From Yponomeuta sedellus (lineage: Eukaryota > Arthropoda > Insecta > Lepidoptera > Yponomeutidae), in NCBI GenBank assembly GCA_934045075.1, contig OW203734.1:13204016-13268015 (forward strand): a stretch of DNA of 64,000 nucleotides, read 5' to 3'. The number at the start of each line of letters is the position of its first letter. Position 1 is the stretch's first letter. A model generated the notes under the pieces. That model made no database searches. It was not told the origin of the DNA and saw nothing but the letters and a program-made list of their open reading frames with translations. Below, one piece after another: positions 53,690-63,347 of this stretch. Both the position numbers and the translations under genes were made by a program.

Positions 53690-54360
53690 TATAACAGTTT
53701 TTGGAGGTAACACTTAGGCTTGCATATATAGGGTGAGTGCAAAGTACGTTTAGATACATTTTGTTTGTGTTGAAATAAATATTTATTACTCTACACAGAC
53801 TTCTAGTATGTACAGACCAGGTAAAGGTAAAATATTGTTTTCTTTCAAATATGAAATGAAATGAAAAGGTTTTATTCAAAGTAGCGCAGAAACTGCGGCT
53901 TAATAAACGTTACAATTCAAACTAGGTGTCCATTTCAAAATCGTGATATGATCGGCATGAATCAGTTTGTCCGTATTTAGATGCGTTTATAGGCATAACC
54001 CAACGATAATCAACGTTGCGTAATATCGATAACCCTACAGTACAATAATTACCCTTACTCCATGCGCTTTAAAAGCTACTGTGGGATAGCTATGACAACA
54101 GTACCTGAGACTAATCTCAGGGACATGTCAGAGGCGTCGGTTACACGGCTTACCCTCTGCTGTCGGCGGGGGCGTGTTAGCATGACTTACGACCTAACCA
54201 CGACTTATGTCATGCGACTTGCGACTGACCATCCCTCTATGCAGAGTCATTTGCATACCGCGCTATTCCTGAAAGACCCTGATTAGCGTGATTCAGAATA
54301 ACTCTTCTTTTCAATTCTTTTTTTCAGCATTTTTTTTCAATTGTTGCTCAAAGCGTTTTT
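53690..54360. other. unassigned DNA with one LINE tail
   Basis: GAAATGAAATGAAAAGG and TTTTATTCAAAGTAGCGC at 53851-53892 look like a minus-strand LINE tail. The GC-richer block at 54060-54285 carries a 74-codon frame without a recognised domain. Confidence 0.35.
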
Positions 54361-54815
54361 TAATACAGTTGCTCAAAAAGTGGCGTATTACAGGAACGTA
54401 TAGCGTGCGGGAAGTGGGCTATTACACACTCGTGCTTTTTTTTTACCTTTCCCGCACTCGTGCGTTTTCTTTCCCAACTGTCAAAATAATGTCTATTAAA
54501 AAGAAAAACCAACCATGAAGTTTTTACAAAAAAAAAAATCATAAAAGTTTTTATGAGCTACTAATTTGTTTCAATATCAGATTTAATGATTTGATTGAAT
54601 GAGTTAAGTTAGGTTTCATTTCATCTCATTAAATTTAATTTTCATTTCATATCAATAAAAAAATCTACTGAAGACTTGGCTGTATGGGCATAGTTTCCTT
54701 TGCCTACTAGAATGGGTGATGAAAAAAAATCTCTGCTTAATTTTTTTACAGTTGGCGCCACTTTCCAAATAATTTTTCTTTGTTAAATTGCTTATTTTTT
54801 TCGCAACTGTATTAA
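54361..54815. mobile_element. possible MITE with imperfect ends
   Basis: AATACAGTTGC ... AAAGTGGCG on the left is answered by CGCCACTTT ... GCAACTGTATT on the right; the left arm lacks about 30 bases of the right. Extra TTCCCGCACTCGTGCG-like blocks lie between. Weak evidence for a single element. Confidence 0.4.
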
Positions 54816-55027
54816 AAATAGTCGTTCAGTACACGTGCGGAACCGTCATTGCAACTTGTTCCGACTGTCAACATTTGTCGAAACTCTTTGCAATGACAGC
54901 CTTTCCGCACTTGTAATGAAATATACTATTACCAACTTTGTACAAAGAAGAATGTTTATTCACAATGACTTACTCGTATAAGTATCAAGTACAAAATGGT
55001 ACCCCTTCAAATAGCTGTACCAATCTA

Positions 55028-55175
55028 ATATAGTATTTTCTAAGGTTAACACGAGCAGTAGACATAATTAAAACTGTTTTTATACGGATTTATGCTCGTT
55101 TATTACATTTTTACAATTTTCCAACGTTTCGGCACTTTTTCAGGTGCCGTGGTCCCGGATGACTAATATGTTTAA
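55028..55175 (-). repeat. possible Penelope-like element piece
   Basis: Minus strand: GGGACCACGGCACCTG, AAAAAGTGCCGAAACGTTGG, AAAATTG, TAATAAACGAGCATAAATCC. The GGCAC/GTGCC hairpin followed by GAAACG resembles, loosely, the stem II plus GAAA part of hammerhead motifs carried by Penelope-like elements. The CTGANGA core is absent. Confidence 0.4.
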
Positions 55176-56137
55176 TTGGTAGCTCAAAGACGACACTACT
55201 CCTTACAATTTTTTATTGCTTTTAGGTAAACGCTACTCGGTTCACAACTAAAAGGGTAGTGCAAACTTAATTTAGTAACTAAAAAATATTTCTACATATT
55301 TTGTATTGTATAATCACGAAAAAAATGAGTCATAAACTCATAACTATTGCAGATTTTATAATAATATTTTTAGTGGCAGATCGTGCCGCCATCGCCAGTC
55401 GCCAGTACGGAAGTACCTAGAGGTTAGGCGATTACGGCCAATGTCGGATTATCGTCTTCAGGTATGTTCAGGTTAGGGTACATAGGGGGGGTGTTGCCGG
55501 TATTTGCTGACCCGGTAGCAAATAGATTGGGCCATGTAGCTGAAAGATTTATACCTACTAGGTCTGTAATTCAACAATGCACCCTTATTTATTTCACTTG
55601 GATAACCAAGTGAAATAAAGACAGACACAGATTAAGGGGTAGAGATAACTCTACCCCTTCATCTGTGTCTGTCACAATGTTATCGCATTTAAAAATTTCA
55701 GTTTTTCTAGATCGTTCTTAATACATATTGTCAGTTTAAAATTTAGTTTTGCAGATGCAAAGTTATTTTTAATTTTTTAGAAAAGAAAAGTATCGGCGCC
55801 TTTATGGTACTCAACGGACATAAAGAGATTGGAACAGGTGTAAGTCTTAGAGTATCCCGTGCATTTTTTTCGTGAGGCACACGCTGTAAGCTGGCGAAAA
55901 TTTTGACTATATCTACGAGTATAACAACGTTATAGATATATCAATATTTTGAAGTGTAAATTTTTTTAAACCTTTAACCCTCAATCGGGCATGGGTAGTA
56001 TGAATTTTGCACTGGTTTAAGACTTTATTTCAATTTGATAATGTTCAATTTAACATGGGGACTGTAATGCCATTGCCTTATTAGAGGGTTAAGGGCTACA
56101 CTAAACGTTAGGGTCAAAATTATGTCTTTTAAAAACA
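55176..56137. other. unassigned DNA with a double hairpin at 55585-55672
   Basis: TTATTTCACTTGG/CCAAGTGAAATAA is directly followed by GACAGACACAGATTAAGGGG / CCCCTTCATCTGTGTCTGTC. The two hairpins touch. The rest is unassigned; ATCGGGCATGGGTAG at 55985 is a short TC-like match. Confidence 0.5.
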
Positions 56138-56460
56138 TGATATCAACCCGCATCGTAGGAAGATTAGGCCATACTCCACACAGGGGCCAAGTCCGGGTTG
56201 ATGGATGATTGTAAGACAATGGGAGGGTTTACTGTCAGAAGTTATCAAGCTGCCTCATAAGACCTTTGACATGGCTTAACGACTGCCACTACATGACTGC
56301 TGGCACCATCGGCTTAGCGTGCCTTGCGAAGCACGAAAGCGCACTGAAAATGCCACTATCAGCCTGCCTGTTTTTGCTTAACTCAAGTGACAACCAAGCC
56401 AAGCCTAGTCAAACAAAGTGATTGATTCTAATCACTTGGTTAGCATAGGCCACGGACGCA
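56138..56460 (-). mobile_element. S5 SINE, diverged
   Basis: TATCAACCCGCATCGTAGGA, AGATTAGGCCATACTCC, AAGTCCGGGTTGATGG, AACGACTGCCACTACATGAC, GTGCCTTGCGAAGCACG. The 5S-like head is broken: box C is missing and a CAACCAAGCCAAGCCTAG insertion lies in the 5' end. Confidence 0.75.
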
Positions 56461-56774
56461 TTCTTTTTATAAACACAGCAGGTTTTTAATTAAATTATAC
56501 GAGTACAAAGGAAGCGCCATTAGCCTCGCTTATAACGAGACCCCGAAACTAGGGGCTAACAATGACAGGACCAACTTGGTCCCGCAATCTCCTTGCTCCA
56601 CTGGGCCGTGGACAGATTTGATAACCCAATTTTCATTATGGTTGCGGTTGGTCTACTTGGGTATTCATGTTATGCTCCGGCTAGACTGACGCGGTCTGAG
56701 TATAAGCTAGCCATTTTAAGACTCTTTGATAGATTATCTTTTTCTGAGTTGCCTAGAGAAATTTTTTGATGACT
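56461..56774. other. unassigned GC-richer DNA
   Basis: About 310 bases including CGAGACCCCGAAACTAGGGG and CTCCACTGGGCCGTGGACAG. No frame or family recognised. Confidence 0.3.
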
Positions 56775-57030
56775 TTATAAGTATATTTATTTTTATTTAG
56801 TCTATAAACGTACCACCAATCCGGACTTGGCCCCCGTGTGGAGTATGGTCTATACCTTCCTTAGGGAAGAGACCCGTGCCCCTCGGTGGGGACATCATGG
56901 GTTGCCGATGAAGATAAACGTCTCACTTCAGGGCACAGACCTTCTCTCAGAGAGAGAATATGGGCTTAATTAGTACGCGTGCCCACCGCGGATTGGCAAT
57001 TTGGAGCTTTGAGGTATTTGAACACTTGAG
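56775..57030 (-). repeat. LB repeat interrupted by a SINE fragment
   Basis: LB 3' end (TTAGTCTATAAACGT) resumes after the insert as ATAAACGTCTCACTTCAGGG, GACCTTCTCTCAGAGAGAG, TGCCCACCGCGGATTGGC and GAGGTATTTGAACAC. Confidence 0.75.
56812..56913 (+). mobile_element. S5 SINE 3' fragment with 8-bp target duplication
   Basis: ACCACCAATCCGGACTTGGC to GGGGACATCATGGGTTG, bounded by ATAAACGT at 56804-56811 and 56914-56921. It is 5'-truncated to 102 bases, as expected for incomplete reverse transcription, and dates after the LB copy it entered. Confidence 0.85.
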
Positions 57031-57209
57031 ACACTACTTTATAATAGTAGACATTTTATGATAGCATTAGCTGTCTCCGCAAACGTTGATTTGCTATATA
57101 TAAGCCTATGACATATTTTTAGAACTACCAAAAAAAAATCATAAAAGTCGTTGAAGCCGTTTCTGCGGAATTCGGTAAAAACACAGTGATACGATTTTTT
57201 TTATATATC

Positions 57210-57838
57210 AGGTTTCTTTTAAATTGGCTATCGATGTGACCTTTTTTACAAAAAAAACCTCAAATAAATTGCAATTAAGTACCTACTTGTGTAATAGATA
57301 ACAGTGCAATTCGTTGAACCATGGGGAGTAAGACATTTGTTATCTACTTAACGTTTAAGGAGTACTTAATATTTATCTGATAAATATAAAAAAAATATCT
57401 GGGTCATTCTATTAATTAGTACCTACTTTTTCCTTTAGTATTTATAGTAGTAGTATTGTATTTTCTAAGGTTAACACGAGCACTAGACATAATTAAAACT
57501 GTTTATATGACATCCGTACATCCGTCATCCGAGACCACGGCACCTGTGAAAGTGCCGAAACGTCGGAAAATTGTAAAAATGTAATAAACGAGCATAAATC
57601 CGTATAGAAACAGTTTTAATTATTATTAGGTTTGTTTTGAATCGGCTATCGATGTGACCGTTTTTTTTAAAAAAAAACTCAAATTAATTGCAATTACTTG
57701 TGTAATAGATAACAGTGCAATTCGTTGAACCAGGGGGGGTAATACATTTGTTATCTAATCTACGCTTAAGGTGTCCATCTGGGTCATTCTATTAATTAGT
57801 ACCTACTTTTTCCTTTAATATTTATAGTAGTATTACAC
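57210..57838. repeat. direct duplication flanking a Penelope-like piece
   Basis: 57210-57455 and 57628-57838 share GGCTATCGATGTGACC, GTGTAATAGATAACAGTG, CAATTCGTTGAACCA and TGGGTCATTCTATTAATTAG. The second copy lacks about 35 bases (the CTGATAAATATAAA segment). The 172-base middle is unrelated to them. Confidence 0.75.
57456..57627. repeat. possible Penelope-like fold-back piece
   Basis: Starts like 55040 in the same direction (AAGGTTAACACGAGCACTAG, ACATAATTAAAACTG), then continues as the reverse complement of 55065-55160 (GACCACGGCACCTG, GTGCCGAAACGTCGG, GAGCATAAATCCGTAT, AAACAGTTTTAATTA). So one piece contains both orientations of the same sequence. Confidence 0.5.
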
Positions 57839-57842
57839 TGGT

Positions 57843-58446
57843 AATTGCAAAGTCATTCGTAACGTAACTGAGCACAGTGCACACAACTAAAAAGATGATG
57901 TGCTGTCCACTGTACTTAATCCATGTGATCCAGCTTAATCAAAGTCAAATTTTTCATTCAATTCAATCCGAAAGCACACGAATGTAATGCTACTTCCTGC
58001 TCTGTATAAAACTTTTCTTCACTATTTTGAAAAGTTATGTGTCATAATATGACATATAACTTTTCAAAATAGTGAAGAAAACTTCTATACAGAGCAGGAA
58101 GTAGCAAGTCTTCACTATTTTGAAAAGTTATGTGTCATAATATGACACATAACTTTTAAAAATAAAAGTTATGTGTCATATTATGTATGACACATAACTT
58201 TTCAAAATAGTGAAGAAAAGTTCTATACAGAGCAGGAAGTAGCATTACACTCGTGTGTTTTCGGCGAAAACCGAAGCCTACTCTACAGGCCGAGGTATAT
58301 TCTAAAAGCTAACAAACTATACAACATTGAATGAAAAATTTGACTTTCATTAAGCTGGATCAAATGGATTACGTACAGTGGACAGAACATCATCTTTTTA
58401 GTTGTGTGCACTGTGCTCAGTTACGTTACGAATGACTTTGCAATTA
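57843..58446. mobile_element. 604-bp element with 122-bp inverted ends and nested palindromes
   Basis: GTAATTGCAAAGTCATTCGT at the left and its exact complement at the right begin inverted arms of about 122 bases, running to GACTTTGATT-like blocks. Inside, a second inverted pair (TGCTACTTCCTGCTCTG ... and complement) and several ATGTGTCATAATATGACA palindromes occur. The right interior (58200-58321) matches the MITE at 558-786. No frame. Confidence 0.75.
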
Positions 58447-58854
58447 CGGTGCAATCCGGTGAAGTGACTGTTAGCCGCCGAACAACCTCAACCGCTAGTC
58501 GACTCACTGACTTAGCGTCACCTGGCACTTGCAGGCTTTAGAGCACAGACTTCGATTCCTATCAGACCTAGCTATGCGTAGCTACGGTCTTGAATGGGAG
58601 TGATGGGGCGAGCACATGTCAACTTTGCGCGCGCACTACAAACTCCAACATTCCTGCATCGCGCAATCAAACGTTATATTTATGGTATGTTTCAATGACA
58701 TACCATAAATATAACGTCCGACTAACAATAGTTGGACCGGCCGTCCCCAGGCATACGATCTGCCTGGCGAGAAATTTCCCTTTATAGTGGAAGAGCACCA
58801 TCACCCGCTCTTCCCTATATAGGCATGGCAAAAGATTTTTAAACCTCTTACATA
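58447..58854. other. unassigned, GC-richer, with one hairpin
   Basis: ACGTTATATTTATGGTATGT at 58671-58690 pairs perfectly with 58698-58717 around a 7-base loop. Neighbouring CCAGGC/GCCTGG is another short pair. No recognised family. Confidence 0.45.
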
Positions 58855-59185
58855 ATGTGGGGACAAATTTATTATTTACAAAAAGATCTATAATTCAGTA
58901 ATAAACTAAATTTTAACGAAGGTTAAAGCCATTTTTCTAAAATTATTTTAAATCTATGGAACACAGATCGTAGTGTCATGACGCGTCGAATCTGATGTCA
59001 TGACTAGGCAAACAAACATCAAACGTCAAATGTGTACACGTGCAGTCAAAGAAAGTAAACAAACACGCGGTGTTATTGCTTTATCGGTCAAAATGGCGCA
59101 AAGCAGTATTGTGATCTTCAATTTTATTGAAAATATTTGTATTCTCATTTTTTTTTGAACCTAAATCAATCCTTAAATCCTTTTT
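58855..59185 (+). repeat. dispersed repeat, uninterrupted sister of 46976
   Basis: Carries the same blocks in order and crosses the Helitron insertion point as GAAAATATTTG at about 59138-59148, showing the joined A and T. It gives the pre-insertion form. Confidence 0.65.
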
Positions 59186-59238
59186 ATATGATTTTTCCCC
59201 CAATATCGTTAAAACTTTGATTATTTGATACTATTCTT

Positions 59239-59341
59239 TTTTTTATGCACTAATCCGTGCTAAGGGCAACTTAAAAAACCTATTTAGGGGCTAAAAATTC
59301 CACCCACGCCGGGACTCGAACCCGTGACCTCTGGCTAACCG
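59239..59341 (-). mobile_element. TC repeat, 3' half
   Basis: ACTAATCCGTGCTAAGGGC, CCTATTTAGGGGC, GGGACTCGAACCCGTGACC, CTGGCTAACCG. Confidence 0.75.
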
Positions 59342-59640
59342 TTATCTGATACTATTCAGAAACCGGCCTTAAATCTAGAAAGAGCCTATCGGACAAAACC
59401 TGAATGAAATAATTTGGGTTTAAAGTCTGTAAGCTTTGAACGTTGGTGTGACCGAAGCATAAAAGCCGCTGTGCGGAGTAATCAGCCTTTGTTCGTGACA
59501 GATTTATTTAAAAACTTATTTGGATTTTCGTGGGAGATAACTTTATCATCACGTTTTACGTTAGGCCAAACGGAGGGTGGGCAAAGAATTTTCATTGTGA
59601 GCTACACAACATTAAATTAGCAGTTTTATAGGAGGCTTCA
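59342..59640. other. unassigned DNA
   Basis: A 68-codon plus frame (59414-59620) has no recognised domain. Confidence 0.3.
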
Positions 59641-59849
59641 CGATACGATACGACACGATATCGACCCTTGTATGTCCCCACTGCTGGGCATGGGTTTCTT
59701 CCTACATCGCAGGAAGGTTAGGCCGTACTCCACCACGGGGGCCAAGTCCGAGTTGGTGGAGGACTGTAAGGGCAGTAGCGGACCTTACTGTCAGAAGTTA
59801 TCAAGCCGCCCATGAGGCCTCTGGCATGGCTTAACGACTGCCACATGAA
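59641..59849 (-). mobile_element. S5 SINE, 5'-truncated
   Basis: TACGATACGACACGATATCG, ACCCTTGTATGTCCCCACTG, AAGTCCGAGTTGGTGGAGG, CTTAACGACTGCC, then stops. The repeated ACGATA unit at its end is the SINE 3' tail. Confidence 0.8.
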
Positions 59850-59944
59850 GACTTCACACTAGACAATAATCGTAACTACACGATATTTACATATTTGGCC
59901 TAAGACACGCTCTTTCGCTTCATCTAATATTTAAATCAATCAAT

Positions 59945-60062
59945 CAGACTGTACTCGTTCACTGCTGGACATAGGCCAGCCCTAAGGCACGCAACTTCCT
60001 TCTGTCCTTGGCCATCCTCATCCAGCCACTGCCAGCAATCTGCCTCAGTGAGTTGGTTGGCG
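59945..60062 (-). pseudogene. RTE-type LINE C-terminal relic
   Basis: The minus strand reads GWMRMAKDRRKLRALGLAYV then QQ and a stop. The W-A-DR-LR-LG-AYVQQ pattern matches the last residues of RTE-type ORF2. About 30 residues. Confidence 0.6.
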
Positions 60063-60119
60063 TTAACGACCTCTGCGCAGCTGTAGCGCATCTCCCTACC
60101 ATGCAAGATGTTCCGGGTT

Positions 60120-60250
60120 CGAACCTCGGCTGAGGACAAAAAAAACCCCAGGTCTTGGATGTTTACATGTTTGTGATGTCGTTGTTTCTGGCTCCCACGA
60201 CACAGGGTATCCTAGTGTGGGGCCAGAAGCAATGTATGTGCCTGTATGTA
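60120..60250 (+). repeat. dispersed repeat H
   Basis: Counterpart of 12735-12866 in the opposite orientation, starting at CTGAGGACAAAAAAAACCCC and ending in a TGTATGTATATG run. Confidence 0.6.
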
Positions 60251-60294
60251 TATGTTATGTTATGTCATATTGCCAGTTTACGGTCTCTACTCGT

Positions 60295-62235
60295 GAATTC
60301 TTGAACTCCGTCGACCATTGTTTCTTCGCCATATATGCCCAGCCTTTGCCACTTCAGCTTGCTAATCCATAAGGCTATGTCAGTCGCCATAGCTCTTTGG
60401 TGGATTTCATTTCTGCTGTGATCTATCAAAGAGACTACAAGCATAGGCCTTATAGCACGTTGACGTGCTATGGAAAGATGTACAAGTAGATTACATGAAT
60501 TACATGATTCTAGATTTACAAGTAGATGTAAATCTTATATTTAATTTCTTTTAACTCTGATCTACGTATATGTATACCAGTTGAAAAAAATTGTTAAAAT
60601 ATGTGAAGCTGTAATGTCCCTTAAATTATATAAGTATATGCTCGTCCTAGGGCATTCCTTCATATCATAAAATCAAGAAATATAAATACTTGTTGTAATT
60701 TCACTGCTGTTACAGTAAAAAAAAGTTTACACTCACAACGCCGAATGAAAAGAAATATAAAGTTTATTGGTCGCTGATACGCTACACACACGCTCGAATG
60801 TTTCCTACATAGGAGTACATAATATGTTACTTCTCTATGGAAAGTGCTGTTGTGATTAACCACCAACTCAATAGATATGGCTAGGTAAAGGCAGGGTACA
60901 CGTGCATGAAATTTCTAGACATTCAATAACCAAGGCAGCCATCATATGCGACGTCTGCATATCTCGGGGAAACAATGCGTCTGCATGCTCCAATATGACC
61001 TCACTTGTCATTGTCCGGGTACATCAAAGTATTTAACGGTGTAGCATATTGAATATTCTTTACTAATAGTTGTGTAATACTTGAAAAATGCATGAATATG
61101 GAACAGGTCTCAGCACTATAGACAGGACAAATCTAGGTATAAAATGTAAAACTTAAAAGATTTCGTCCTTCAATACAAATAACGGTATAGTGTAGAAATA
61201 TACTGCAGATGCTGCATTCGGCAAGCTGGCGACAGAGCCTCATTAGAGGAGGGTTATGTCTGGACGCTTGAATTCTTGAACTCCGTCGACCATTGTTTCT
61301 TCGCCATATATGCCCAGCCTTTGCCACTTCAGCTTGCTAATCCATAAGGCTATGTCAGTCGCCATAGCTCTTTGGTGGATTTCATTTCTGCTGTGATCTA
61401 TCAAAGAGACTACAAGCATAGGCCTTATAGCACGTTGACGTGCTATGGAAAGATGTACAAGTAGATTACATGAATTACATGATTCTAGATTTACAAGTAG
61501 ATGTAAATCTTATATTTAATTTCTTTTAACTCTGATCTACGTATATGTATACCAGTTGAAAAAAATTGTTAAAATATGTGAAGCTGTAATGTCCCTTAAA
61601 TTATATAAGTATATGCTCGTCCTAGGGCATTCCTTCATATCATAAAATCAAGAAATATAAATACTTGTTGTAATTTCACTGCTGTTACGGTAAAAAAAAG
61701 TTTACACTCACAACGCCGAATGAAAAGAAATATAAAGTTTATTGGTCGCTGATACGCTACACACACGCTCGAATGTTTCCTACATAGGAGTACATAATAT
61801 GTTACTTCTCTATGGAAAGTGCTGTTGTGATTAACCACCAACTCAATAGATATGGCTAGGTAAAGGCAGGGTACACGTGCATGAAATTTCTAGACATTCA
61901 ATAACCAAGGCAGCCATCATATGCGACGTCTGCATATCTCGGGGAAACAATGCGTCTGCATGCTCCAATATGACCTCACTTGTCATTGTCCGGGTACATC
62001 AAAGTATTTAACGGTGTAGCATATTGAATATTCTTTACTAATAGTTGTGTAATACTTGAAAAATGCATGAATATGGAACAGGTCTCAGCACTATAGACAG
62101 GACAAATCTAGGTATAAAATGTAAAACTTAAAAGATTTCGTCCTTCAATACAAATAACGGTATAGTGTAGAAATATACTGCAGATGCTGCATTCGGCAAG
62201 CTGGCGACAGAGCCTCATTAGAGGAGGGTTATGTC
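60295..62235. repeat. 966-bp tandem duplication
   Basis: Copies 60295-61260 and 61270-62235, separated by TGGACGCTT. I saw one difference (TTACAGTAAAA at 60715 against TTACGGTAAAA at 61690). Each copy contains an RTE-type relic on the minus strand (MATDIALWISKLKWQR, first about 145 bases) and an RTE-type C-terminus on the plus strand (GDRASLEEGYV, last 65 bases). The middle, read on the minus strand, has an AATAAA downstream of a GTGTGTGTAGCG stretch and could be an LTR-like or unrelated sequence. The identical 68-codon minus frames (60660-60866, 61635-61841) have no known domain. Confidence 0.9.
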
Positions 62236-62280
62236 CAGCAGTGGGCTAGTATTGCCTGACAACGTAGACATATAAATACA

Positions 62281-62742
62281 TAAACCTATTTAGAAGCTAA
62301 AATTCGACCCATGCTGGGATTCGAACCCGCTACCTCTGGCTATCCGTGCCAGCGCTCTTTCCAACTGAGCTAATTGGTAACTCATCGGCATCAGTGAAAT
62401 TTCGAACCTCTTAATAATCTCTGTATTACGTACAGGCAGCGACGTACGGTTTTTACATCGTTCCGATGTAAAAACCTAACTGCAAAGTAGGTACTCGGGG
62501 CTGCAAGTGATGCAAATTACTTCAGCCAGATGTCGCAGCCTGTACTGTACGTAATACAGAGAATATTGTAAAGAGGTTCGAAATTTCACTGATGCCGGTG
62601 AGTCGCCCATTAGCTCAGTTGGAAAGAGCGTTGGCACGGATAGCCAGAGGTCGCGGGTTCGAATCCCGGCATGGGTGGAATTTTTTAGCCTCTAAATAGG
62701 TTTCTAAATTGTCCTTAGCACGGGTTAGTGCATTAAAAATAA
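62281..62742. mobile_element. TC repeat inverted pair
   Basis: A minus-strand copy (62281-62455) and a full plus-strand copy (62463-62742) meet head to head at GGTTTTTACATCGTTCCGAT and its complement. The plus copy shows the left extension, core (GCCCATTAGCTCAGTTGG, GGTTCGAATCCCGG) and 3' tail in full, and serves as the family reference here. Confidence 0.85.
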
Positions 62743-62837
62743 TATAGATATAAATGCATGTTTGTGGACTACTTTAACCGATTCGTGTATTTATAAATAA
62801 TACCGTGAGCTGTTGACGGAAGTAAAATAAAAAATAA
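62743..62837. other. short unassigned spacer
   Basis: No recognised feature between the TC pair and the L3 tail. Confidence 0.3.
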
Positions 62838-62960
62838 GGTAAGATAAGAATATTCTTTATTGTACACTGGAAAAACAACAAATACAAAACAATTGCAAAT
62901 ATACATAGTACAATTGGCGGCCTTATTGCTAAAAGCAATTTGTTCCAGACAACCTTACGA
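62838..62960 (-). repeat. L3 LINE-type 3' tail
   Basis: GTAAGATAAGAATATTCTTT, ATTGTACACTGG, TTGGCGGCCTTATTGC, AGCAATTTGTTCCAGACAAC. A second, TCTATC-less tail (AAAGAACACTTTGTTG) follows at about 63035-63100. Confidence 0.75.
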
Positions 62961-63165
62961 TGGAAAGTTGCTGAAGGAAATTAGAAAGACGGGTAGCCAA
63001 AATACATTTGAGTATGTATTAATTATTTACATAGAAATAAAGAACACTTTGTTGTACTTAAAAATTGAAAAGTATACAGATATTTCTTACTCTAAGAGTT
63101 CTTTATTCTAATTATTTAACAGATTATTGTGTGCATTTGATATGAATACGAGTAAGATATCCGAA

Positions 63166-63347
63166 ATGCCATGTCAGAGGCCTTATGGGCGGCTTGATAA
63201 TTTCTGACAGTAAGCCCGCCACTGTCTTACAAACATCCACCAACCCGGACTTGGCCCCTTGGTGGAGTATGGTCTAACCTTGATGCGATGTAGGAGGAAA
63301 CCCAGCCCCAGCAGTGGGGACATACAAGGGTTGATAACGATAACGAT
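63166..63347 (+). mobile_element. S5 SINE, 5'-truncated
   Basis: ATGCCATGTCAGAGGCCTTA, CCAACCCGGACTTGGCCCC, CCCCAGCAGTGGGGACATAC, GGGTTGATAACGATAACGAT. The tail is ACGATA-like. Confidence 0.8.

Noticed and set aside
60660..61841. two paralogous 68-codon genes
   Set aside because: Identity is explained by the 966-base duplication, and the frame has no start context, domain or conservation evidence.
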